Positions 1 through 7,179 of a stretch of DNA of 31,008 bases are shown piece after piece; position 1 is the stretch's first letter; every line of letters begins with the position of its first letter. The DNA is from an uncultured Selenomonadales bacterium. GTDB taxonomy: Bacteria > Bacillota > Negativicutes > Selenomonadales > Selenomonadaceae. The position numbers were made by a program, and so were the translations under genes. The stretch is from contig CALGGP010000165.1 of NCBI GenBank assembly GCA_937915885.1, forward strand, positions 1-31,008, in the 5' to 3' direction. The notes under the pieces are model-generated. The model did no database searches. It saw only the letters and a program-made list of their open reading frames with translations, and was not told the origin of the DNA.

Positions 1-108
1 CTTGAGGGGAAGGTGTCAGCCGATAGGCTGACGGATGAGGTGGATGGAACAGCGTGGCTCACCACCTCATCCACCGCTTCGCGGTCCCCCTTCCCCTCGA
101 GGGGAAGG
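1..108. repeat. Palindromic intergenic element (REP/MITE-like)
   Basis: A nested inverted-repeat element that continues off the left edge of the window. It holds a perfect 20-bp palindrome at 89-108 (CCTTCCCCTCGAGGGGAAGG), and its left half also pairs with bases 1-13 with one mismatch. Inside are a 6-bp hairpin with a GATA loop (17-32) and a 10-bp stem between 34-43 and 62-71. No open frame is evident. Such nested palindromes between genes are typical of dispersed repeats, but only one copy is visible here, so repetitiveness is inferred. Confidence 0.6.
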
Positions 109-179
109 CTTTTTCTTTCGTGAGTATAACAGATAAGAAAGTGTAGTGAGGCGTTTGCCTCTTATCGGGAGGCTGGGCG

Positions 180-572
180 ATGCATGACATATGGAATCCG
201 TGGCATGGCTGCGTCCGTATCAGCGAAGGGTGTATCAACTGCTATATGTACATCCTAAAAAGCCTTCGGGCAGAATGTGTGCGCCAAAATGTGACATTTG
301 CCTTCATCGAAACGGGGACAGTATTCATCAAGGACGGCAAGACATATCGCCTCCCGGACAAACGATTGCAAAGCGAGATGGCGCATAAATCCGGCATGAA
401 TTTCCAAGGCAAGCCCATAACCTATCGGCTATGCACTCCCTTGGGGATGCCGATACCTTCGGAGTATCTTTATCAACCCCAATACGATGGAAAGAATTGT
501 GATCAATGTGGCAGTCGGTTGATTTGCAACGGTTGCAGCCATTGCGGTGCTTGCGAGAAGAATACGGGATAA
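180..572 (+). CDS. DUF5131 (phage Gp37/Gp68-like) protein, internally deleted
   Basis: A 130-aa product preceded by a GGGAGG site 7 nt before the ATG. The first ~24 residues carry the family start (WNPWHGC..ISEGC..CYMY). From about residue 25 the protein jumps directly to what I recognise as the family's C-terminal part (FIETGTVF, KDGKTYRLPDKRLQSEMA), ending in a cysteine-rich CxxC..CNGC..CGxC tail. Intact members are, from memory, about 230-250 residues, so roughly 100 or more central residues are missing while the frame is kept. Family members are found in phages and mobile DNA, and their biochemical role is unsettled. This copy is probably non-functional, though expression of the short product cannot be excluded. 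The DUF5049 gene follows after 7 nt and supports a phage-remnant origin. Confidence 0.75.
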   Translation: MHDIWNPWHGCVRISEGCINCYMYILKSLRAECVRQNVTFAFIETGTVFIKDGKTYRLPDKRLQSEMAHKSGMNFQGKPITYRLCTPLGMPIPSEYLYQPQYDGKNCDQCGSRLICNGCSHCGACEKNTG

Positions 573-579
573 TGCCAGC

Positions 580-786
580 ATGAAAAGGTATGCCGCAGTC
601 AGGGGATTGATACGGCCTTGGCAACTTGACAATGATGTGAAGGAGCATATACTCGCCCTCAGAGCAACGGGGCTGACGAATATGTTTGATGTGAATGCGG
701 TTCAGAGGCTGGCCGTCGAGCGGGACTTCCACGAACTGGCTGCTGCATTGACGATGATAGGGCAGGGTATGTATGGCTCATCCTGA
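580..786 (+). CDS. DUF5049 domain small protein
   Basis: A 68-aa product read from the ATG that gives MKRYAAVRG; an upstream in-frame ATG at 547 would overlap the preceding gene. The core (ILALRATGLTNMFD..AVQRLA, then ELAAAL) matches the DUF5049 pattern of I.A.R.TG.TNMFD..VQ.IA..., a small domain seen mostly in phage and mobile-element genes. No enzymatic residues are recognisable and no function is assigned. It lies 7 nt downstream of the deleted DUF5131 gene and was probably co-transcribed with it. A hairpin with T-rich end follows at 801-842. Confidence 0.6.
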   Translation: MKRYAAVRGLIRPWQLDNDVKEHILALRATGLTNMFDVNAVQRLAVERDFHELAAALTMIGQGMYGSS

Positions 787-800
787 CGGGCGAATAAGGC

Positions 801-842
801 AAAACCCCATTGGAGAGGGAATTCACCTCCGATGGGGCTTTT
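801..842. terminator. Bidirectional intrinsic terminator between convergent genes
   Basis: AAAACCCCAT at 801-810 pairs with ATGGGGCTTTT at 832-842, with further pairing of GGAG and CTCC inside. An A-run lies on one side and a T-run on the other, so it can end transcripts of the DUF5049 gene (+) and of the retropepsin-like gene (-), whose stop codon is at 849. Confidence 0.7.
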
Positions 843-848
843 GATTCC

Positions 849-1310
849 TTATTCGACATTTTCTCCTGTGCAGAGTATGTGTAGATTACCGTTCCTATCT
901 TCGATTGTCAATTTGCGGACATGGGACTCATGGTCGGGGATAGTCACATTGAATTTGTGGTTACAGTCATCCACTTCATAAATGAGTCCGCTGAACATGG
1001 TAGCCGAAAGGAGCATTTGACATGGCAAGTCAATATGGGCAGCGATAATAGGGAACTCCGGGTACATCAGTTCACCGCAACGAAACAGAGGAATCTTGTA
1101 CAGTGTCCCTGTAGTCATGCCGCCGAAGCCACCGAATGGCTGATTTGCTGCGACGGGAACACCGCCGATACTTTTGAGCAACTCCTCGTTCTCAATCCAA
1201 ACAGGAAGCACAGCACCTGTGTCAAGCATGGCACGGAGACGAAAGAAATCCTTCAGCCTTGCTGTTGGGCGCTGTGCCTTTTTTATGAGCGGTAATGTAA
1301 ACTGTTTCAT
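849..1310 (-). CDS. Single-domain retropepsin-like aspartic protease-fold protein
   Basis: 153 aa counted from the ATG that overlaps the upstream gene's stop (ATGA). An earlier in-frame ATG lies inside that gene and is unlikely to be the start. The signature is a DTG triad at residues 30-32 within AMLDTGAVLPVW, followed by a glycine-rich flap-like stretch (FGGFGGMTTG) and a second core segment (LLSATMFSGLIYE). Retropepsins act as dimers with one DTG per chain, which fits this length. There is no signal peptide or membrane segment, so the product should be cytoplasmic. The substrate is unknown. It is translationally coupled to the 77-aa gene just upstream. Small stand-alone retropepsin-like proteins of Firmicutes-type bacteria are poorly characterised, so proteolytic activity is inferred only. 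Confidence 0.65.
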   Translation of the reverse strand: MKQFTLPLIKKAQRPTARLKDFFRLRAMLDTGAVLPVWIENEELLKSIGGVPVAANQPFGGFGGMTTGTLYKIPLFRCGELMYPEFPIIAAHIDLPCQMLLSATMFSGLIYEVDDCNHKFNVTIPDHESHVRKLTIEDRNGNLHILCTGENVE

Positions 1311-1540
1311 TTCCCACCTGCCAATATACCCAAGGGGCACAGATTATTGGGCGTAGTGTAGATGGTTTCGATATCTTCCCCGGCAATCTGCCGCCGCAAA
1401 GGTTCTGTGCTTGATTTGCCAGCATATTTTACAACCGCTGAACGAACATTCGCACTGTCTTCCCACTCAACATTGGACAGCCCTACCCACTGGTCGGGGT
1501 ATTGTTTCTCAATTTCCTCCCAAGTCATGCGCTTTTCCAT
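1307..1540 (-). CDS. Small conserved protein paired with the retropepsin-like gene
   Basis: A 77-aa soluble protein (starts MEKRMTWEEIEKQYPDQWVG) with a GGAGGTG site 5 nt before the ATG. From memory it resembles small proteins with the pattern M....I..KYP..W..L..IEW that often sit next to stand-alone retropepsin-like genes. I know no function for them. Its TGA overlaps the ATG of the retropepsin-like gene, so the two are translated together and possibly work as a pair (substrate, inhibitor or adaptor are all open). An extended -10 promoter is visible upstream. Confidence 0.65.
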   Translation of the reverse strand: MEKRMTWEEIEKQYPDQWVGLSNVEWEDSANVRSAVVKYAGKSSTEPLRRQIAGEDIETIYTTPNNLCPLGILAGGK

Positions 1541-1576
1541 ACTAGCACCTCCATTGAGATACGATATATCACTTTT

Positions 1577-1585
1577 ATTATAGCA
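1577..1585 (-). promoter_or_regulatory. Extended -10 promoter for the 77-aa/retropepsin operon
   Basis: On the minus strand TGCTATAAT gives a perfect TATAAT with a TG one base upstream, about 37 nt before the ATG. No good -35 box is visible, as is usual for extended -10 promoters. Confidence 0.5.
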
Positions 1586-1737
1586 CGTACACTGACGAGG
1601 ATGCAGTATTTCTCAGAAAATAATTTTCAAGTGACACTTCACTCTATCTGAAGATTATGGTAATATCGGTAGCCATACCCCAAATGCAATCAAGGATTCC
1701 TTCTACACTATGTTCCGCATGTGAAGTTCTAAGGAAG

Positions 1738-2520
1738 TCACAGTTGAGCAACGATTTCTGAAATTGCCACGAGCGTAGCGTTTCCGCTTATGGCGATCCT
1801 GTTATTCGGTTTCAATTCGCAATGGAGAAAACCGCCGCGTTTTGATGCTTGATAGGCATCTATTGTTGTCTTGTTCAGCTCTTTTGCCCAATAGTCCGCA
1901 ATTTGACAATGCGCTGAACCGCATACAGGATCTTCCGGCACAGCTACCTTCGGAGCAAAACTCCTCGAAACACAATCGAAATGGATGCCTTTGGCTGTGG
2001 CGTTATGGACCCGTCCTTCCACACGCTCCAAAACGTGAAGATTGGGAGTCATTGCGCGTATCTGCTCCTCGTTTTCGAATACGCAGATCAAATCCAATCC
2101 AAGGATGGCCTTTTGGGGACGGACACCGAAAGCTTTCTCCATATCATCGGTGACAGGGATTTCTTTGAGTTCATACCTCGGGAAATCCATTTCATAGAGG
2201 TTTCCCTTCCGTGTTATCGTCAAAACTCCGCTAAGCGTATGGAATTGAACGGTATCGCTTTGCTTATCATAATAATTCAATATGACAAAAGAGGACGCAA
2301 GTGTGGCGTGACCGCACAGTTCCACTTCTGTTCCCGGAGTAAACCAGCGGAGGTGATAGCCTTTTTCTTCTTTGACGATAAAGGCAGTTTCCGACAGATT
2401 ATTTTCCATTGCCAATTTCATCATGGACTCATCAGATGGCCACTCCGTCATGACGCAGACCGCTGCCGGGTTGCCTGAAAACGGTTTGTCCGTAAAGGCA
2501 TCTACTATGTATTGTTTCAT
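1738..2520 (-). CDS. PhzF family isomerase/epimerase-like protein
   Basis: 260 aa, the usual length of the PhzF family, which has a diaminopimelate-epimerase-like fold of two similar halves. The N-terminal half shows VDAFTDKPFSGNPAAVC, the putative catalytic acid E44 in NNLSETAF, and the motif RWFTPGTEVELCGHATLA. The C-terminal half has SFAPKVAVPEDPVCGSAHC. PhzF itself isomerises a phenazine precursor, but most genomic members have unknown substrates and no phenazine genes are present, so no pathway is assigned. AAAGGA lies 5 nt before the ATG, and a sigma-70-type promoter is present about 130 nt upstream. It appears to be a single-gene unit. Confidence 0.9.
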   Translation of the reverse strand: MKQYIVDAFTDKPFSGNPAAVCVMTEWPSDESMMKLAMENNLSETAFIVKEEKGYHLRWFTPGTEVELCGHATLASSFVILNYYDKQSDTVQFHTLSGVLTITRKGNLYEMDFPRYELKEIPVTDDMEKAFGVRPQKAILGLDLICVFENEEQIRAMTPNLHVLERVEGRVHNATAKGIHFDCVSRSFAPKVAVPEDPVCGSAHCQIADYWAKELNKTTIDAYQASKRGGFLHCELKPNNRIAISGNATLVAISEIVAQL

Positions 2521-2646
2521 TTTGATTCCTTTCTAGATCTCAAGGGAACGCGATACTCGCGGGATTACGGCAGGCATAGCTCCCCACAGATAATTTCTTC
2601 ATTTGGTACCACCTCGGATGATGGTATATAAGAGTATTTGCAGCCA

Positions 2647-2675
2647 AGTCTACACTTTCAGCACCTGGTTGTCAA
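2647..2675 (-). promoter_or_regulatory. Sigma-70-type promoter of the phzF-like gene
   Basis: Minus strand: TTGACA (-35), 17-bp spacer, TAGACT (-10). Transcription would begin near 2640, leaving a leader of about 120 nt with a short hairpin around TACCAT/GTGGTA. Confidence 0.55.
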
Positions 2676-2715
2676 GGAAACGCTGATTAAATGAGCTTTT
2701 GTCATTGTCGAAGGA

Positions 2716-2796
2716 TTTTTCTGTCAGGCAAGAAAGATGCCGTGAAGTCGTAGCAGAGCTACGTCGAACGGCATCTGACGCAGCATGACAGAAAAA
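2716..2796. repeat. 81-bp imperfect palindrome (MITE/REP-like)
   Basis: Three stacked inverted repeats share one centre: TTTTTCTGTCA (2716-2726) with TGACAGAAAAA (2786-2796), GATGCCGT (2736-2743) with ACGGCATC (2768-2775), and CGTAGC/GCTACG (2749-2763) around a 3-nt loop. It has no coding potential. The design matches dispersed palindromic elements, and it could also act as a transcription terminator on either strand because of the flanking A/T runs. Confidence 0.6.
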
Positions 2797-3007
2797 GACT
2801 CGGCAAGGGCAAAAGGGAATTAATCAGTGTTTCCTCAAGTTGTAAACTTGCAAACAGGCGCTGAAACTTATTCTCACTGCTTCTCGCACGGGTACACATT
2901 CCGAAGTCGGAAATAATTTGTCCGCGACAAAGAGGAAAGTGAAGAATGCACGTCGAAATAAAGTAAGGCAGGCAATGACTTTTGCAGTATCCACTGGAGG
3001 GTTTTTC
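2797..3007 (+). other. Leader region upstream of the CNNM/CorC-type gene
   Basis: There is no gene here. It holds three short inverted repeats: CAAGTT-GTA-AACTTG (2836-2850), TTCCGA-AG-TCGGAA (2899-2912) and TTGTC-CGC-GACAA (2918-2930). No convincing -35/-10 pair was found. The reading frame of the downstream gene is open back to 2918, but the residues encoded there are unlike the family start. Confidence 0.35.
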
Positions 3008-4336
3008 TTGGACATTGTGCCCATATTACTGCAGCTTTTCTTGGTTTTTTTTCTGATTTTCATGAACGGCTTCTTCGTGGCGGCTGAGTTCTGCAGCGTG
3101 AAGATCCGGCCTTCCCGCTTGGAGACGCTCGTGCAGGAGGGGAACAAGCGTGCGGGTTATGCGAAGCAGCTGACGGATGAGCTGGATGCATCGCTTTCCG
3201 TCACGCAGCTTGGCATTACGCTGGCCTCGCTGGGGCTTGGCTGGGTGGGCGAGCCCTTTGTGGCGAAACTGATCCTGCCGCTGACAGGGCTGGCGGGGCT
3301 TGGTGACACGGTGGGGCACACGGTATCGCTGGCCATCGCGTTTTCCATCATCACTGCCCTGCACATCGTGCTGGGCGAGCTGACGCCGAAGACGATGGCG
3401 ATTTCCGATGCGGAGCGGATCATGCTGGCCGTGGCGCTTCCCATGCTGCTCTTCAAGCGCATCATGTATCCATTTGTCTGGCTGCTGAACCATCTGGCGA
3501 ACTGGGTGGTACGGAAGCTCGGATATGAGCCGGGCGGCGAGGGAGAGAGCGCCCATACGGAGGAAGAAATCCGCCTGCTTGTGGAGGAGAGCCATAAGCA
3601 GGGACTGATCGATGATACGGAAGTGGATTTCGTAGACAATGTGTTCGATTTCACGGAGCTCAATGTGCGTGAAATCATGGTGCCGCGCACGGATATGATC
3701 TGCCTCTATCTGGAGGATGATTTTGAGACGAATATCAAGACCATCCTGGAGGAGCAGATGACGCGCTATCCGATCTGCCGCGAGGACAAGGATCATATCG
3801 TGGGGTTCCTGCATGTGAAGGATCTCATGAAGGCCCTTTACGCAGGCAGGAGGCCGAGCCTTCGGCGCTTGAGCCGCAAGGCGCTGGTGGTGCCGGAGAG
3901 CATGGATGTGAGCGTGCTGCTGAAGACCATGCAGCAGAATCGCTCGCAGTTGGCCATTGTGGTGGATGAATTCGGCGGTACGGCGGGCATGGTGCCCATT
4001 GAGGATATCGTGGAGGAGATCGTGGGCGATATCCAGGACGAGTTCGATGAGGAGCGTCCCACCGCAGAAAGGCGAGGAGAGCTGACCTTTTCCGTGGATG
4101 CCAAGCTGCTGCTGGAGGAACTGGAGGATATCCTGGAGGTGGAGATCGACGACGACGATGTGGATTCCATCGGAGGATGGCTCTACGATCAGCTCGGAAG
4201 CGCGCCGCGCGTCGGGCAGATGGCGGCGCACGAGGGGAATACGTTCTTCGTGGAGGAAGTGGACGGCGTGAGGATCACAAGGGTTCTCGTGCATTTGGCA
4301 CAGCCGCTGGAGAAAAAGCATGAGGAGATCGTATGA
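3008..4336 (+). CDS. CNNM/CorC-type membrane protein (hemolysin family, DUF21-CBS-CorC_HlyC)
   Basis: I take TTG at 3008 as start: GGAGGG ends 6 nt before it and the product then begins MDIVPILLQLFLVFF, like other family members. An in-frame ATG at 2975 adds a non-homologous stretch. The 442 aa run as follows: DUF21 transmembrane domain (about residues 1-190, several hydrophobic helices, NGFFVAAEF), a CBS pair (about 215-335; entry VREIMVPRTDM, second repeat around QLAIVVDEFGGTAGMV), and a C-terminal CorC_HlyC domain (about 350-430). The family exports or regulates Mg2+ and other divalent ions at the inner membrane; many members are annotated 'hemolysin' without evidence. Hexokinase follows after 52 nt and may share the transcript. 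Confidence 0.93.
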   Translation: MDIVPILLQLFLVFFLIFMNGFFVAAEFCSVKIRPSRLETLVQEGNKRAGYAKQLTDELDASLSVTQLGITLASLGLGWVGEPFVAKLILPLTGLAGLGDTVGHTVSLAIAFSIITALHIVLGELTPKTMAISDAERIMLAVALPMLLFKRIMYPFVWLLNHLANWVVRKLGYEPGGEGESAHTEEEIRLLVEESHKQGLIDDTEVDFVDNVFDFTELNVREIMVPRTDMICLYLEDDFETNIKTILEEQMTRYPICREDKDHIVGFLHVKDLMKALYAGRRPSLRRLSRKALVVPESMDVSVLLKTMQQNRSQLAIVVDEFGGTAGMVPIEDIVEEIVGDIQDEFDEERPTAERRGELTFSVDAKLLLEELEDILEVEIDDDDVDSIGGWLYDQLGSAPRVGQMAAHEGNTFFVEEVDGVRITRVLVHLAQPLEKKHEEIV

Positions 4337-4388
4337 GCAGAACTCAAAAAATAAAAGTCAACAAAAATAAAAGGAAAGGGAGCGTTGG

Positions 4389-5681
4389 ATGATGGCATTT
4401 GATCAGGTACAGTTCGAGGAGATTTTGAAGGAGTTTACGATTGATGCGGAGAGGCTGAGGGAGATCGCGGCGAATTTCCGGCAGGACTTGAAGCTGGGGC
4501 TGGAGAACGTGGATGCGTGCTCCTTGCGTATGCTGAAGTCCTATGTGGGACTGCCGACGGGAAAGGAGAAGGGCGAGTACCTTGCGCTGGACTTTGGCGG
4601 CACGAATGTGCGTGTGCTTCGGATACGCCTGGAAGGCGCGGGAAAATATGAGGTCGTGAAAAAGGTCGGCAAGCCTTTGATTGTGGAAGGCGAGTATGAT
4701 TATGTGGGCACCGGATCCACGGCGGATCAGATGTTCGGCTTTTTGGCGGACCTCATTGACGAGGCGGTGGACGGCGACCATGAAACGCCGTACCTTTTGG
4801 GGCATACGTTTTCCTTCCCCTCGGAGCAGACGGACCTTTACAATGCGAAGCTCATCATCTGGACCAAGGAGTTTGCGACGGCGGGCGTCGAGGGCAAGGT
4901 GGTCAACGACCTGCTGAAGGAAGCCCTCGCGCGCAAGGGAATCACGAATGTGACACCGACGGCCGTCATCAACGACACGGTGGCGGTCCTGCTCTCCGCG
5001 GGCTATCAGACGGGGGACACCTATATCGGCTCCATCTATGCGACGGGGCATAATACCTGCTATCTGGAGCCTTACGCAGACAGCGGCGAGGAGCCGATGA
5101 TCCTTAATATGGAATCGGGCGGTTTCAACAAGCTGGCGCCGAACCGCTTTGACCAGGAATTCGACAAGCGGTCGGAAAAGCCGGTGGAACAGCGTTTGGA
5201 GAAAATGGTCTCCGGGCGCTATATGGGCGAGCTCTTCGGCATGGCGCTGGCGGAGCTGCTGGGCGAAAAGGGCAAGGAATACGGCTTCACGGCGATCGAC
5301 ATGTCCGATATCATCCTGGATGAAAGTGAAGCGGGCGATAAGATTGCGGTGATGGTGAAGGGCAAGACCGGAAAGGAGCTGGACGCACAAGCCTGTGCGC
5401 AGGTGAAGGAGCTGGCTTCGGCTCTGGTGAAGCGCTCCGCACGCCTCGTGACCGCGACCTTCGTGGGGACGCTCTGGCAGCAGGCCGGAAAGGGCAAGCT
5501 GAAGAAGCAGCACATTGCGGTGGATGGCTCGGTCTATGAGAAGATGCCGCTGGCAAAGGACAATATCCATCTGGCACTTTCCGAGCTTTTGGGCGAGGAA
5601 GCGGCGCAGGTCGATACGATTCTCGACAACGGAGGCAGCGGCTTGGGCGCTGCCATTGCGGCGGCGATGTCGCAGAAATAA
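4389..5681 (+). CDS. Hexokinase (eukaryote-type family)
   Basis: 430 aa; AAAGGGAG lies about 7 nt before the ATG. The enzyme phosphorylates glucose and other hexoses with ATP in the cytoplasm, the first step of glycolysis. Visible motifs are phosphate-1 LALDFGGTNVRVL (about residue 65), the sugar-binding block SFPSEQTD....LIIWTKEF (about 140-160), the catalytic stretch INDTVAVLLSAGY (about 195), ESGGFNK, and the adenosine loop GGSGLGAAIAAAM at the C-terminus. This is the large hexokinase family of yeast and animals rather than the small bacterial glucokinase, and several Negativicutes carry it. A terminator hairpin follows at 5702-5733. Confidence 0.93.
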   Translation: MMAFDQVQFEEILKEFTIDAERLREIAANFRQDLKLGLENVDACSLRMLKSYVGLPTGKEKGEYLALDFGGTNVRVLRIRLEGAGKYEVVKKVGKPLIVEGEYDYVGTGSTADQMFGFLADLIDEAVDGDHETPYLLGHTFSFPSEQTDLYNAKLIIWTKEFATAGVEGKVVNDLLKEALARKGITNVTPTAVINDTVAVLLSAGYQTGDTYIGSIYATGHNTCYLEPYADSGEEPMILNMESGGFNKLAPNRFDQEFDKRSEKPVEQRLEKMVSGRYMGELFGMALAELLGEKGKEYGFTAIDMSDIILDESEAGDKIAVMVKGKTGKELDAQACAQVKELASALVKRSARLVTATFVGTLWQQAGKGKLKKQHIAVDGSVYEKMPLAKDNIHLALSELLGEEAAQVDTILDNGGSGLGAAIAAAMSQK

Positions 5682-5701
5682 AAAGTTTTCATTGGGACGG
5701 T

Positions 5702-5733
5702 AAAAGGGTTGTGCATTGCTGTACAGCCCTTTT
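5702..5733 (+). terminator. Intrinsic terminator after hexokinase
   Basis: AAAAGGGTTGT (5702-5712) pairs with ACAGCCCTTTT (5723-5733) over 11 positions with one G-U pair, followed by CTTAT. It separates hexokinase from rpoN. Confidence 0.7.
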
Positions 5734-5773
5734 CTTATAGGGCCTGTTCGGAGGACAGGAAGGGGGGAAAGAG

Positions 5774-7126
5774 ATGAAGCAGGCTTTACAGATGAAGCTT
5801 TCGCAGAAGCTGTCCATGAATCTGCAGCTTTCGCAGGCGATCCAGCTGCTGCAGTTTTCCGCGCAGGAGCTGCGGGAGGCGGTGGAAAAGGCGTACCTTG
5901 AGAACCCGACGCTGGAGATAGAATATCCTGCGGAGGGCTTGGCATCCACCGAGCACGCGGAGGAAACACGGGATTTTGCGGCATGGACGGAATATCTGCG
6001 GGGCGATACCAGCCAACCCCGGTATTTCACGGAGGAACAGGACAGCCATGACTTTGCCGCCCCCGCGGGAATCACGCTGGAAGAAGAGCTGCTGCGTCAG
6101 GCGCGGCTCGTATTCCGGCAGGAAGCGGAGCTTTCGGCAGCTTGCTTCATCATTGGCTCCCTTGACCGCAACGGCTATCTGACGATGCGGGAAACAGAGA
6201 TTGCGCGCTCCCTGGGGCAATCGGAAGCATCGGTGCATCAGGTGCTGCTGCGGCTGCAGCAGTTCGAGCCTTCGGGCGTTTGCGCGCGGGATTTGCAGGA
6301 ATGCTTGCGGATCCAGGCGGAGCAGCGCGGCATCTATGAAGATCTCGTGGCATCCTTGATTGATTGTCATTTGGAACGTCTGGCACAAGAGAAAATCAAG
6401 GAAATCGCAACGCTGGAGCATTGTGCGCCCGGAGATGTGCAGCTTGCGGCGGATATCCTGCGCACGCTCAACCCCAAGCCGGGCAATTCCTACGGGAATG
6501 AGGAACTGCAGCATGTACAGCCGGATGTATTGGCAGAGAAGACGGAGGATGGCTGGCACGTGGCGATGCTGGATGATCATATCCCGAAATTGCGGCTGTC
6601 GGCATCCTACCGGAATCTGCAGGGTTATGACAAGGAGACTCGGAACTATATCGGGCAGAAACTCCGCGCCGCCAAGTGGCTGATCAGCAGCATCGAGCAG
6701 CGGCGCAGGACGATCTGCAAGGTGGTGGAAGATCTTGTGATGTGCCAGCACGAAGCCTTCGAGGGAGGGCTTCAGAAGCTGAAGCCGCTCACGATGAAAG
6801 AAGTCGCGGATCATATCGGCGTCCACGAGTCCACGGTCAGCCGCGCCGTGCACGGGAAGTATGTCCAGCTCCCCTGGGGCGTGGCCGCCATCAAGCAGTT
6901 TTTCCAGTCAAGCGCAGGCGCATCGGATGAAGATGTGCTTGCGGTGCAGGTCAAGCAGGCCCTGCGTGAGATGATAGCGCAGGAGGATCCGCAAAAACCG
7001 CTGTCAGACCAGAAATTAGCGGAACTTTTGGCAAAGAAAAACATGCGGATATCCCGCCGCACCGTCATGAAATATCGGGAGCAGCTCGGATATCCGTCAT
7101 CCGTGAAGCGCAGGAGGTATGAATAA
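5774..7126 (+). CDS. rpoN: RNA polymerase sigma-54 factor
   Basis: 450 aa, with GGGGGGAAAGAG just before the ATG. Region I (activator interaction) is Q/L-rich at residues 1-50 (LSMNLQLSQAIQLLQFS). The core-binding domain covers about 80-270, a helix-turn-helix lies near 340-375 (KEVADHIGVHESTVSRAV), and the RpoN box is SRRTVMKYRE at about 427-436, near the canonical ARRTVAKYRE. The protein directs RNA polymerase to -24/-12 promoters and needs an AAA+ activator; none is encoded in the window. All diagnostic segments are present, so it should be functional. The gene stands alone between terminator-like hairpins. Confidence 0.96.
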   Translation: MKQALQMKLSQKLSMNLQLSQAIQLLQFSAQELREAVEKAYLENPTLEIEYPAEGLASTEHAEETRDFAAWTEYLRGDTSQPRYFTEEQDSHDFAAPAGITLEEELLRQARLVFRQEAELSAACFIIGSLDRNGYLTMRETEIARSLGQSEASVHQVLLRLQQFEPSGVCARDLQECLRIQAEQRGIYEDLVASLIDCHLERLAQEKIKEIATLEHCAPGDVQLAADILRTLNPKPGNSYGNEELQHVQPDVLAEKTEDGWHVAMLDDHIPKLRLSASYRNLQGYDKETRNYIGQKLRAAKWLISSIEQRRRTICKVVEDLVMCQHEAFEGGLQKLKPLTMKEVADHIGVHESTVSRAVHGKYVQLPWGVAAIKQFFQSSAGASDEDVLAVQVKQALREMIAQEDPQKPLSDQKLAELLAKKNMRISRRTVMKYREQLGYPSSVKRRRYE

Positions 7127-7155
7127 GGCGCCGTCGGCTCGTGGCCGGCGGCGCC
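7127..7155. terminator. GC-rich hairpin between convergent rpoN and sugar-binding gene
   Basis: GGCGCCG-TCGGC pairs with GCCGG-CGGCGCC, a stem of about 12 bp with one wobble pair and a 5-nt loop, starting directly after the rpoN stop. There is no strong T-run on either side, so termination is likely but not certain. Confidence 0.5.
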
Positions 7156-7179
7156 TCGATATTTCGGGATCGTTTCTTA

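Noticed and set aside
2600..2620. GAGGTGGTACC on the minus strand in the phzF leader, resembling the T-box motif GGGTGGTACCGCG
   Set aside because: The promoter at 2647-2675 leaves only ~120 nt of leader, too short for a canonical T-box with stem I, and no terminator/antiterminator pair is evident.
4344..5984. Long minus-strand open frame opposite hexokinase
   Set aside because: Low-complexity, Arg/Leu/His-rich translation without motifs, fully antisense to a well-supported gene; a shadow caused by codon bias. The same applies to 3026-4321, 5786-6853 and 10933-11904.
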